A stretch of 11,911 bases of DNA, taken from contig JAKLLI010000029.1 of NCBI GenBank assembly GCA_023150195.1, positions 1-11,911 on the forward strand. Direction: 5' to 3'. The notes below the pieces were generated by a model. The model was given only the letters and a program-made list of their open reading frames with translations. It did not search any database and was not told the origin of the DNA. The stretch's first letter is position 1. The number at the start of each line of letters is the position of its first letter. The position numbers and the translations under genes are program-made. This stretch comes from Azonexus sp. (GTDB lineage: Bacteria > Pseudomonadota > Gammaproteobacteria > Burkholderiales > Rhodocyclaceae). Shown here in pieces: positions 5,961-11,911 of this stretch.

Positions 5961-6725
5961 TTACAGCGCCGATTCTTCGTCATCTTGCGCCCGGGCGGGC
6001 GTGTCTGCAGCCGGCGCCACGGCAGCCAGCAACTGATCCTCCAGCGCGTCGATGCGCTTTTGCAGGCGGTCGCGCAGGGTCAGGACGACCTGCTCGAAAA
6101 TGTCCGGCAGTTCGTAGCGCAGTACCCAGGCCGTTTCCATCCAGTCATGGTCGGCAATTTCGGAGCGGGACACCTTGGGGCGCGAACCGGTGATGGAGTC
6201 GCCCTCATGCAGCGCTTCGTCGATTTCCTCGATTTTTTCGTTCAGCCAGGTAATCGAACGCGATTCGTGACCGTGTTCGGCCTGCCAGTCCTCGGCAAAG
6301 ACCCCGGACATGGCGAAGGCCAGCAGTTCGTCGTCGCGCTCGCCGAAATAATTGGCCAGTACGGTATAGCCTTCCTCGGTTTCGCCGATGGCTTCAAGGT
6401 ACTCGGCGGTCAGGTCTTCATCGCGGTAGAGCACGGCGTTCATCATCCCGTGCAGCGCGGCATGGGTCTGGTCGCGGTAGCGCGCTTCGAGCACCACCGC
6501 CCGCGCAAACTGTTCCGGCGTCACCAGCAGGTTCACCACCGATTGGCGCGAGCCATCAAAGCTGCGCATGATCGCCAGCAGGTCTTTCGGCGCGACTTTG
6601 TCGAGGATTGCCACCAGGGCGAAATCCCCTTCGTTATCGGCAATCTCGGTCAGGGCGGATTCCGCCCCGTGAACGTCGCCGGCGAGGATGAGTTGGGAGG
6701 TTTTGATGACTGCGGGATGGGTCAT
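5961..6725 (-). CDS. Uncharacterised acidic helical protein of the J-domain operon
   Basis: This 254-aa protein is of no family I can name. It is strongly acidic and helical. The N-terminal half (around DVHGAESALTEIADNEGDFA) resembles helical-repeat adaptor proteins in texture, and residues 210-240 (VVLTLRDRLQKRIDALEDQL) look like a coiled coil. The last 15 residues are a low-complexity acidic tail. The start at ATG 6725 follows the previous stop by 36 bases and has only a weak ribosome site (GCGAAG), so its level may be lower than that of its neighbours. Its stop is shared with the Shine-Dalgarno of the next gene. No enzyme motif is visible; a structural or adaptor role is a guess. Confidence 0.85.
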   Translation of the reverse strand: MTHPAVIKTSQLILAGDVHGAESALTEIADNEGDFALVAILDKVAPKDLLAIMRSFDGSRQSVVNLLVTPEQFARAVVLEARYRDQTHAALHGMMNAVLYRDEDLTAEYLEAIGETEEGYTVLANYFGERDDELLAFAMSGVFAEDWQAEHGHESRSITWLNEKIEEIDEALHEGDSITGSRPKVSRSEIADHDWMETAWVLRYELPDIFEQVVLTLRDRLQKRIDALEDQLLAAVAPAADTPARAQDDEESAL

Positions 6726-6761
6726 GGCGTGAACTTCGCTGAATATCGATGGAGGGGACGG

Positions 6762-7334
6762 TCAGGATTTCAGGGAGTCGAAGCCCTGTTCGCCCAGCCA
6801 GTCGTCGCCGGCTTCGGCGAGGTCGCGGTCTTCGTCGTCGCCGTCGTCATCGCTGCTGCGGGCGTGACGGGCGGGTGCATCCTCGTCCTCGTCGCCTTCC
6901 GTGTCGTCGACGGCGGCGGGGGCGGGGGCGGGACGGCTGGCATCTGCCTTGCGCAGGTATTCCAGACAGGCGGCTGTGACCATGAAGGCATCGCCGGCGG
7001 CGTCCGCCAATACCGCATCGCGCAAGGGCTGTGCCCAGTCGGCCAGGGTCAGCGCGCTGCTCAGGCGATCCCAGTCCGGGAAGTCGTCATCGTCCGGCTC
7101 GCAGCGAACTGCGGCCTGCAGGGCCTTGGGGGCATGAAAACTGAAGGCGTCGTAAAAAACGGGAACGACCATTTCCGGGCTGAACGCCATCATCGGCAGC
7201 AGCGCATCAAGCTGCTCGCGCTTTTCCCTGAGACGCGCACGCAAGGCGGCATTGCCTTCGGAGTCACAGAGCAGGTCCTGAATTTCGGCATCGTAGGACG
7301 AAGCCAGTTCGGCAAAGTAATAAGAGGGATTCAC
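6762..7334 (-). CDS. Uncharacterised protein with acidic low-complexity C-terminus
   Basis: This is about 190 aa from a GTG at 7334, which overlaps the TGA of the J-domain gene (GTGA), the arrangement expected for translational coupling. An ATG at 7364 would add ten residues but overlaps the upstream gene by 34 bases, so GTG is preferred, though not proven. The N-terminal 130 residues are helical (NPSYYFAELASSYDAEIQDL at the start). Residues about 136-176 form an Ala/Pro stretch, then runs of Asp/Glu (VDDTEGDEDEDA, SSDDDGDDEDRD), ending in a short ordered-looking tail, AEAGDDWLGEQGFDSL. Acidic disordered tails occur in chaperone partners, but I recognise no domain. It lies between the J-domain gene and two other unknowns. 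Confidence 0.8.
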   Translation of the reverse strand: MNPSYYFAELASSYDAEIQDLLCDSEGNAALRARLREKREQLDALLPMMAFSPEMVVPVFYDAFSFHAPKALQAAVRCEPDDDDFPDWDRLSSALTLADWAQPLRDAVLADAAGDAFMVTAACLEYLRKADASRPAPAPAAVDDTEGDEDEDAPARHARSSDDDGDDEDRDLAEAGDDWLGEQGFDSLKS

Positions 7335-7609
7335 GCTTGGAGGTTTCCGAGATAGTTGGACCACAGTTCGCGGGCGGCAGCCAGCGGATCGTCGATCAGA
7401 CCGCTGCGCCGGCTTTCGTCGTAGGCCTTGCGCCGTTCGGGATCGCCGAGCAGTTCGTAGGCTTCCTGAACGGCGCGGAACTTCGCTGCCGCATCCGGTG
7501 CCGGGTTGCGGTCCGGGTGATACAGCGCCGCCTTCTTGCGATAGGCGGACTTGATGGTGTCGGGCGTCGCGTCGGGCGAAACCCCGAGCAATCCGTAATG
7601 GTCTTTCAT
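7331..7609 (-). CDS. Small J-domain (DnaJ-like) protein
   Basis: This 92-aa protein consists of a J domain (residues 3-67) and a short tail. It begins MKDHYGLLGVSPDATPDTIK and carries the diagnostic HPD tripeptide at 31-33 (ALYHPDRNP), then the helix III/IV sequence YELLGDPERRKAYD. J domains stimulate the ATPase of Hsp70 (DnaK); with no Gly/Phe region, zinc finger or client-binding domain this is a class C co-chaperone whose specificity must come from partners, plausibly the three following gene products. I start at ATG 7609, where J homology begins; an upstream in-frame ATG at 7645 would lie inside the hairpin region. It is first in a four-gene operon and overlaps the next start by 4 bases. 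No Hsp70 gene is in the window. Confidence 0.9.
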   Translation of the reverse strand: MKDHYGLLGVSPDATPDTIKSAYRKKAALYHPDRNPAPDAAAKFRAVQEAYELLGDPERRKAYDESRRSGLIDDPLAAARELWSNYLGNLQA

Positions 7610-7630
7610 GGCACCTGGCTCGATTTCAGG

Positions 7631-7682
7631 ATTTCCGGACCACACGCCGGAAATGGCAGGACGTGGATTATATCGTCCTGCC
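7631..7682 (-). promoter_or_regulatory. Promoter with two abutting perfect inverted repeats before the J-domain operon
   Basis: GGCAGGACG (7655-7663), a 10-base spacer and CGTCCTGCC (7674-7682) form a perfect 9-bp inverted repeat. On the minus strand its spacer contains an exact TATAAT (7672-7667). Directly next to it, ATTTCCGG-N8-CCGGAAAT (7631-7654) is a second perfect inverted repeat, of 8 bp. Transcription from TATAAT would start near 7660, about 50 bases before the J-domain ATG, placing the second repeat in the leader. No good -35 is seen (nearest TTCCAG with a 19-bp spacer). The first repeat looks like an operator. It is not the CIRCE element of HrcA, and no sigma-32 promoter is evident. 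Either hairpin might also end the upstream arsenic transcript, but there is no U-tract. Confidence 0.55.
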
Positions 7683-7726
7683 GGCCAATGCCTGGAACGC
7701 CTTTGCGGTCTTGCGATATGTGCGCC

Positions 7727-8659
7727 TCAGTTCCCCGCTTCCATCCGCAAATAGGCGCGGTTGACGTTGCCGCGATGCAGGTCGCTGAAGTTTTTGAGGT
7801 GGCTGAAGGCGGGGGCATCGTTCAGGGTCTGCACCGCCACGTCAACGCCGGCCATGTCGTCGGCCAGTTTGCGCGTGCCGTTGACGACGAAGGCGAGGTA
7901 GTCGCCGCTTTCCCGCTGAGCCTGGGCCGCATCGCACACCCGGCCATGGCCGGGGACGATACGCGCCGGTTGCAGGGCCAGCGCCTGATTGAAGGCGTCC
8001 AGCCAGGTTGTGGCGTTGCTTTCCGGGAGGATGCCGAGCAGGCGGTCGACGTAGATGTAGTCGCCGGAAATCAGGATGCGCTCCTTGGGTAGCCAGACGA
8101 CGGCATCGCCGGGGAAGTGGGCATCGGCGAAGTACTGGAGTTGCAGTGTGCGACCGCCGAGGGTCAGGGTCTGCCGGTCGTCGGCCAGCGCCTGACGGCT
8201 CGGGTGGGGTTCGGTGCCGTCCATCTGCGTCTTGAGTTCGCGCTGGAGTGCTTCGATCTGCCCTTTGCCGAGGCGGGTTTGGGTGGCGACAGTGCGCGCC
8301 AGCGCGATGATCTGCGCGCCCTGCGCGGCAAAATGGCCATTGCCCAGCCAGCGGTGATCCTGCGCGCCGGTATTGATGACCCATTTGACAGGCTTGCCGG
8401 TGAGTTTGCGGACCTCGGTGTCGAGCACACGGGCGGCGACGGTCGACGCGCCGGCATCGATCAAAATGGCGCCTTCGGGCGTGTCGATCACGCCATAGTT
8501 GGCGTTCAGCCCGTGGTTTTCCGGCGTGCGACCGGCGGTTTGCCCGATCAGCGCGAAAATGCCATCACCGAGGGCGTCGACCGTGAGCACGCCTTCCGCG
8601 TGCACTGACTGGATGTTGAACAAGACAGCGCCGAGCAGCGCCAGCAGGATTTTTTTCAT
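7727..8659 (-). CDS. Exported metallo-beta-lactamase-fold protein with altered metal site
   Basis: This 310-aa protein has a clear Sec signal peptide (MKKILLALLGAVLFNIQSVHA, cut after about residue 21) and the MBL fold: ILIDAGAS at 65-72, the metal loop at 96-107, AHFPGD at 180-185, SGDYIY at 198-203 and VPGHGR at 235-240. The usual HxHxDH is here GAQDH (98-102), so two histidines of the first zinc site are replaced by Gly and Gln while D101, H102, H181, D200 and H238 remain. It resembles periplasmic MBL proteins near Sox or quinoprotein systems. The substrate is unknown and a binuclear site is unlikely. The start at 8659 has GGAG upstream. It lies 21 bases after the thioredoxin-like gene and is the last gene of the arsenic-type operon. 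Confidence 0.88.
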   Translation of the reverse strand: MKKILLALLGAVLFNIQSVHAEGVLTVDALGDGIFALIGQTAGRTPENHGLNANYGVIDTPEGAILIDAGASTVAARVLDTEVRKLTGKPVKWVINTGAQDHRWLGNGHFAAQGAQIIALARTVATQTRLGKGQIEALQRELKTQMDGTEPHPSRQALADDRQTLTLGGRTLQLQYFADAHFPGDAVVWLPKERILISGDYIYVDRLLGILPESNATTWLDAFNQALALQPARIVPGHGRVCDAAQAQRESGDYLAFVVNGTRKLADDMAGVDVAVQTLNDAPAFSHLKNFSDLHRGNVNRAYLRMEAGN

Positions 8660-8680
8660 GGGGTCTCCGTGGGGGCTGGT

Positions 8681-8911
8681 TTATAGCCAGGTGCTTATTT
8701 TGGCACGATCCGGTACGCCGCCCGCGTGAACCACTTTGCCATCGACGACCACGCCGGGCGTGGACATCACGCCGTATTGGATGATCTGCGGCAAATCCTC
8801 GACTTTGGATAGCTGGATCGCAACGCCCTTTTCCGCAGCGACTTCCTCGATCAGCTTGATGGTGTTGCGGCAGTTGGCGCAGCCGGTGCCAAGAACCTTG
8901 ATGTCTTTCAT
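8681..8911 (-). CDS. Small thioredoxin-like redox protein (CxxC, TM0996/MTH895 type)
   Basis: This 76-aa protein has a thioredoxin/glutaredoxin-like fold, starting MKDIKVLGTGCANCRNTIKL. The redox pair is C11-x-x-C14 and the cis-proline turn is STPGVVVDG at 50-58. Length and motifs fit the small archaeal/bacterial family often called redox-active disulfide protein 2. The ATG at 8911 is supported by AAGGAG about 9 bases upstream; that site overlaps the stop of the permease gene (TAAGGAG), so the two are tightly coupled. In many genomes this protein directly follows a DUF318/ArsP-type permease, suggesting it hands a thiophilic substrate to the permease or reduces it. It has no signal peptide and acts in the cytoplasm. 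Confidence 0.92.
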   Translation of the reverse strand: MKDIKVLGTGCANCRNTIKLIEEVAAEKGVAIQLSKVEDLPQIIQYGVMSTPGVVVDGKVVHAGGVPDRAKISTWL

Positions 8912-8922
8912 GATGTTGCTCC

Positions 8923-9963
8923 TTACAAAACGAGGTTGAAGAGGTAGCCCACCAGCAGGATGCCGGCGGCGACAATGCCGGCAAAGGTGGCGATGAGGGG
9001 GGGCTTGAGCGCCTTGCGCAGAATGATCATTTCCGGTGCCGAGAGGGCAATCACGCTCATCATGAAGGCGAGCACGGTGCCCAGCGCGGCGCCTTTGCCA
9101 ATCAGCGCTTCGACAATCGGGATGATCCCGGCAGCGTTGGTGTACATCGGTACGCCGAGCAGGACGGCGGCCGGCACGGCCCACCACACCTCCTTGCCCA
9201 TGAAGGACGCCATGAAATCCTCAGGCACGTAGCCGTGAATACCGGCGCCCAGTGCGATACCGAGCAGGATATAAGGCCAGACCTTGGTGACGATGCTGCG
9301 CACGTGCTGCCAGCCGGCGCTAAAGCGCGTCGGCCAGTCGGTGGCGGGATCGCCTGCCCAACCGGCTTCGCCGCGCTGGATCTGCTGCACCCAGTCCTCA
9401 AGATAGCGTTCCATGTTCAGATGCCCGATGAGCAGTCCGGCAACAATGGCCACCAGCAGACCAAGACCCAGGTAGAGCGCGGCCACCTGCCAGCCGAACA
9501 GCCCGAACAGCAGCGCCAGCGCGACTTCGTTGACCATGGGCGCAGCGATCAGGAAGGAAAAGGTGACACCGAGCGGCACGCCCGCCGACAGGAAGCCGAT
9601 AAACAGCGGCACCGCCGAGCAGGAGCAGAAAGGCGTGACGATGCCCAGCGTTGCCGCCAGCACATTGCCAATGCCCTGACGACGCCCGGAGAGCAGGGCG
9701 CGGGTGCGCTCCGGGGCAAAAAAGGTTTGCACCACCCCCATCAGGAAGACGATGCCGGTCAGCAATAGCAGCACCTTGGGGGTGTCGTAGAAAAAGAAAT
9801 GCAAGGCTTCGCCCAGCCGTGTGCTGCGATCCAGACCGAACGCCGCCACCAGCCAGTCGGCCCATGCTGTCAAATGGGTGTAGGCCGCCAGCCAGGCACT
9901 GGCGGCAAACAGCAGGACGAGGTGCCAGTGTGCCGTGGTGCGTGGGCGTTTGAGTGCGATCAT
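8923..9963 (-). CDS. ArsP-like permease (DUF318/YraQ family)
   Basis: This 346-aa integral membrane protein has about eight hydrophobic segments in two halves separated by a hydrophilic loop (residues 183-225). The first half carries the family signature TPFCSCSAVPLFIGFLSAGVP with C113 and C115; the second carries GVPMYTNAAGIIPIVEALIG (270-289) and SAPEMIILRK. Characterised ArsP members export trivalent organoarsenicals such as methylarsenite, and a Shewanella relative has been linked to arsenite/antimonite; the Cys pair is the likely metalloid-binding element. Its place between arsenic genes and a small thioredoxin fits that role, but other family members act on unknown substrates. The ATG at 9963 lies 82 bases after the sigma-factor gene, the largest gap in the operon, where I find no confident promoter. 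Confidence 0.88.
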   Translation of the reverse strand: MIALKRPRTTAHWHLVLLFAASAWLAAYTHLTAWADWLVAAFGLDRSTRLGEALHFFFYDTPKVLLLLTGIVFLMGVVQTFFAPERTRALLSGRRQGIGNVLAATLGIVTPFCSCSAVPLFIGFLSAGVPLGVTFSFLIAAPMVNEVALALLFGLFGWQVAALYLGLGLLVAIVAGLLIGHLNMERYLEDWVQQIQRGEAGWAGDPATDWPTRFSAGWQHVRSIVTKVWPYILLGIALGAGIHGYVPEDFMASFMGKEVWWAVPAAVLLGVPMYTNAAGIIPIVEALIGKGAALGTVLAFMMSVIALSAPEMIILRKALKPPLIATFAGIVAAGILLVGYLFNLVL

Positions 9964-10045
9964 GATTTTTCCCGAAATACTGAGGTCGACCGTGTAGACG
10001 GCCGTTTCAGGAAAAAGACGCAGATCCGGGCGCCGCGGTGGCGAT

Positions 10046-10615
10046 TTATGTCGTTAGTGGCGGGCGGGGGGTGAAGTCGATGACCTGGCCGCTGTCGTCG
10101 TAACGCACCTGGCAGGCGCATTCCATCTGCGCCTTCAGGCGCTGGCGGGCGCGTTGCAGGCGGGATTTTGCCCCGGAGAGGGAAATGCCGAGGCGATCGG
10201 CCAGGGCTTGCTGTGGGTGCCCCTCGATATCGCAGAAGGTGATGGCTTCGCGGTCGGTGGCCGACAATTCGGACAGCACCCGGGGCAGACATTGGCTCAG
10301 GCCATCGACGGGCGGCGGCAGATCGATGGGGGCCGCCGCGACATCCTCGGGGAGGGGCAGGGTGTCATGCGCCACGCGCAGGCGGTCTGCCAGGGCGTGG
10401 CGGGCCACCTGGAAAAACCAGGCCCGAGGCTGGTCGACCGCGCAAAACCCCTCTCCCTGTCGCAACGCCTTGATGAAAACCTCCTGCAGCAGATCTTCGG
10501 CCTCGTCCGGTGAACGCAGGCGATGGCGCAAAAATCCCAGCAATTCGCCCCGGATGACCGCCCAGGCGGCAATCAGGCAGGGGCGTGTGTCAGGCGTCGA
10601 GGTTGCGCTGGCCAT
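10046..10615 (-). CDS. sigZ: SigZ-like RNA polymerase sigma factor (ECF type)
   Basis: This 189-aa sigma-70 family protein has region 2 at about 22-82 (DEAEDLLQEVFIKAL, then AWFFQVARHALADRLR) and region 4 at about 112-163 (LSATDREAITFCDIEGHPQQ, then LADRLGISLSGAKSRLQRAR). The C-terminal tail, ECACQVRYDDSGQVIDFTP (165-183), is the SigZ hallmark: Cys residues followed by an Asp-Gly-x-x-Asp stretch. C166 and C168 could bind a metalloid or zinc, which is inference. Its ATG lies 4 bases after the ACR3 stop (TGA TCCC ATG), so it is translationally coupled to the exporter. No anti-sigma factor follows; the next gene is the ArsP-like permease. It probably directs transcription of a stress or metalloid regulon, possibly including this operon. 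Confidence 0.9.
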   Translation of the reverse strand: MASATSTPDTRPCLIAAWAVIRGELLGFLRHRLRSPDEAEDLLQEVFIKALRQGEGFCAVDQPRAWFFQVARHALADRLRVAHDTLPLPEDVAAAPIDLPPPVDGLSQCLPRVLSELSATDREAITFCDIEGHPQQALADRLGISLSGAKSRLQRARQRLKAQMECACQVRYDDSGQVIDFTPRPPLTT

Positions 10616-10619
10616 GGGA

Positions 10620-11687
10620 TCAACGGGCTTCGTACCAGCCCTTGGAGCGATTGACGACGTTGACGACCAGCAACATGACCGGGACTTCGATCAGCACGCC
10701 GACGACCGTCGCCAGTGCCGCACCCGACTCGAAACCGAAGAGGCTGATTGCCGCAGCGACGGCCAGTTCGAAGAAATTGCTGGCGCCGATCAGGGCCGAC
10801 GGGCAGGCGACGTTGTGTTTTTCCCCGAGCGCGCGGTTCAGCCAGTACGCCAGTGCCGAGTTGAAAAACACCTGGATCAGGATGGGTACCGCGAGCAGGG
10901 CGATGACCAGCGGTTGGCGGAGAATGGCTTCGCCCTGAAAGGCAAACAGCAGGACCAGCGTCGCCAGCAGGGCGCTGATCGACCACGGGCCGATCTTGGC
11001 CATGGCGGCATCAAAGGCGGCCTGTCCCTTGCCTAGCAGATATTTACGCCAGACCTGGGCAAGGACGACGGGAATCACAATGTAGAGTACGACCGAGGTC
11101 AGCAAGGTGTCCCAAGGCACGGTGATCGCCGAGATGCCGAGCAGGAAAGCGACCAGCGGCGCAAACGCGAACACCATGATCGTGTCGTTGATGGCGACCT
11201 GCGACAGCGTGAACAGCGGGTCGCCCTGCGTCAGCCGGCTCCACACGAAGACCATGGCGGTACACGGGGCGGCGGCGAGCAAAATCAGACCGGCGATATA
11301 GCTGTCCAGCTGTTCAGCCGGCAGCATGGGGGCGAACAACTGGCGAATGAAGAGCCAGCCGAGGAAAGCCATCGAAAATGGTTTGACCAGCCAGTTCACG
11401 AACAAGGTGACGCCAATGCCGCGCACGTGCTGGCGGATTTCCGACAGCGCGCCAAAGTCCACCTTGACCAGCATCGGAATGATCATCACCCAGATCAGCA
11501 GCCCGACCGGCAGATTGACGCGGGCGAGTTCCATGCGGCCGATGGCCTGAAAGACGGCGGGGAAAAACTGTCCCAGCCCAATGCCGGCGAGGATGCACAG
11601 GAAAACCCAAAGCGTCAGGTAACGCTCGAACACGCTCATTGGCGCGCCCGCAGACTGCTTGATCGTAACTTCGCACTGCGCGCTCAT
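10620..11687 (-). CDS. acr3: ACR3-family arsenite efflux transporter
   Basis: This 355-aa member of the ACR3 family (BART superfamily) exports arsenite, and in some members antimonite, driven by the proton gradient. There are about ten transmembrane segments. The essential Cys is C142 in LLAAAPCTAMVFVWSRLTQG, and the second half has the signature SALIGASNFFELAVAAAISLFG at 297-318, with the conserved Glu E320 in FESGAAL. The first 20 residues are a hydrophilic extension before MSVFERYLTLWVF; residue 17 (Met) could be an alternative start. The ATG at 11687 overlaps the arsC stop (ATGA), so translation is coupled. It is often named arsB although unrelated to the ArsB pump. Length is normal and no residue is missing. 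Confidence 0.97.
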   Translation of the reverse strand: MSAQCEVTIKQSAGAPMSVFERYLTLWVFLCILAGIGLGQFFPAVFQAIGRMELARVNLPVGLLIWVMIIPMLVKVDFGALSEIRQHVRGIGVTLFVNWLVKPFSMAFLGWLFIRQLFAPMLPAEQLDSYIAGLILLAAAPCTAMVFVWSRLTQGDPLFTLSQVAINDTIMVFAFAPLVAFLLGISAITVPWDTLLTSVVLYIVIPVVLAQVWRKYLLGKGQAAFDAAMAKIGPWSISALLATLVLLFAFQGEAILRQPLVIALLAVPILIQVFFNSALAYWLNRALGEKHNVACPSALIGASNFFELAVAAAISLFGFESGAALATVVGVLIEVPVMLLVVNVVNRSKGWYEAR

Positions 11688-11911
11688 GCTTCGCTCTCCT
11701 GATGAATCTTGCGGGCAGCGGCGGCAATCTCTGCGGTCGACAGGCTTTCCAGCGGCAATTTCACAAACGCCTCAATGCGTTGATGCAACTTGCGGAACGC
11801 ATCTTCAAAGGCGGTGCGGCGGGCGCTCATCGGCTCGACATGCGCGGGGTCGGCAATGCCCCAGTGGGCGGTGGTGGGATGGCCGGGCCAGATCGGGCAG
11901 GTTTCCCCGGC
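11684..11911 (-). CDS. arsC: Arsenate reductase ArsC, thioredoxin-coupled LMW-phosphatase type (3' part)
   Basis: The last 75 residues of ArsC enter from the right edge; the N-terminus with the CX5R phosphatase loop is outside the window. The fragment opens AGETCPIWPGHPTTAHWGIA, the segment that carries the redox cysteine in this family, followed by DPAHVEP and a C-terminal helix (AFEDAFRKLHQRIEAFVKLP). ArsC reduces arsenate to arsenite in the cytoplasm, with electrons from thioredoxin. The tail after KLP (LESLSTAEIAAAARKIHQES) is longer than in the family's short forms. Its TGA overlaps the ATG of the arsenite exporter, so product and export are linked. An arsR-type regulator probably lies further upstream but cannot be seen. 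Confidence 0.93.
   Translation of the reverse strand, partial: AGETCPIWPGHPTTAHWGIADPAHVEPMSARRTAFEDAFRKLHQRIEAFVKLPLESLSTAEIAAAARKIHQESEA

Noticed and set aside
5985..7355. A 456-codon open frame on the plus strand
   Set aside because: It lies opposite three minus-strand genes that have good starts and coupling; its translation is Gly/Val-rich and has no domain, as expected for the antisense of GC-rich genes.
7610..7726. CIRCE or sigma-32 heat-shock control of the J-domain operon
   Set aside because: The inverted repeats do not match the CIRCE sequence, and no sigma-32-like -35/-10 pair is found.
9964..10045. ECF-type promoter before the ArsP-like permease (CGTCTA as -10)
   Set aside because: No matching -35 at the right distance; the nearby GAAAC is too close. 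The gap may still hold a promoter but I cannot support one.

Overview
The window is GC-rich (except for one AT-rich divergent promoter) and packed with proteobacterial gene families. Gene types and codon choice suggest a betaproteobacterium, perhaps Rhodocyclales-like; this is an impression, not a phylogenetic result. No rRNA, tRNA or CRISPR array was seen.

Left part (about 1-1691): a phage-type immunity region. A CI-like HTH repressor and a small two-helix membrane protein are co-oriented on the minus strand. Divergent from them, on the plus strand, is a Ner/Nlp-type HTH protein. The 70-bp gap between repressor and ner holds two inverted repeats built from GCTAT half-sites. The layout is that of the early control region of Mu-like transposable phages (repressor, then ner, then transposase). 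The gene that should follow ner keeps only its start (ATG AGT, then stop) before mobile DNA begins. The repressor C-terminus and the membrane-protein N-terminus share a short peptide motif (AGRD-F/Y-HE), the most unusual signal in the window.

Middle (about 1692-4318): an IS21-family element with istA (DDE transposase) and istB (AAA+ helper ATPase), a strong hairpin in front of istA and four TGGTC-type repeats at about 22-bp spacing at its right end. Its right end abuts the 3' piece of a different gene, a response-receiver domain cut off at its start. The flanks therefore do not match each other, as expected if IS21 recombination or deletion removed the rest of the prophage and the 5' part of a hybrid histidine kinase. 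A tandem 8-bp repeat lies just beyond.

Right of centre (4705-7609, minus strand): a four-gene operon led by a small J-domain protein followed by three proteins I cannot assign. A perfect inverted repeat with a TATAAT in its loop sits at the apparent promoter, followed at once by a second perfect inverted repeat.

Right part (7727-11911, minus strand): an arsenic-resistance-type operon. In transcription order it holds arsC (thioredoxin-coupled type, entering from beyond the window edge), an ACR3 arsenite exporter, a SigZ-like sigma factor, an ArsP-like permease, a small CxxC thioredoxin-like protein and an exported metallo-beta-lactamase-fold protein with a degraded metal site. Arsenate would be reduced by ArsC and arsenite exported by ACR3. 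The permease and thioredoxin pair may deal with organoarsenicals or other thiophilic metalloids. The sigma factor may couple expression to stress.
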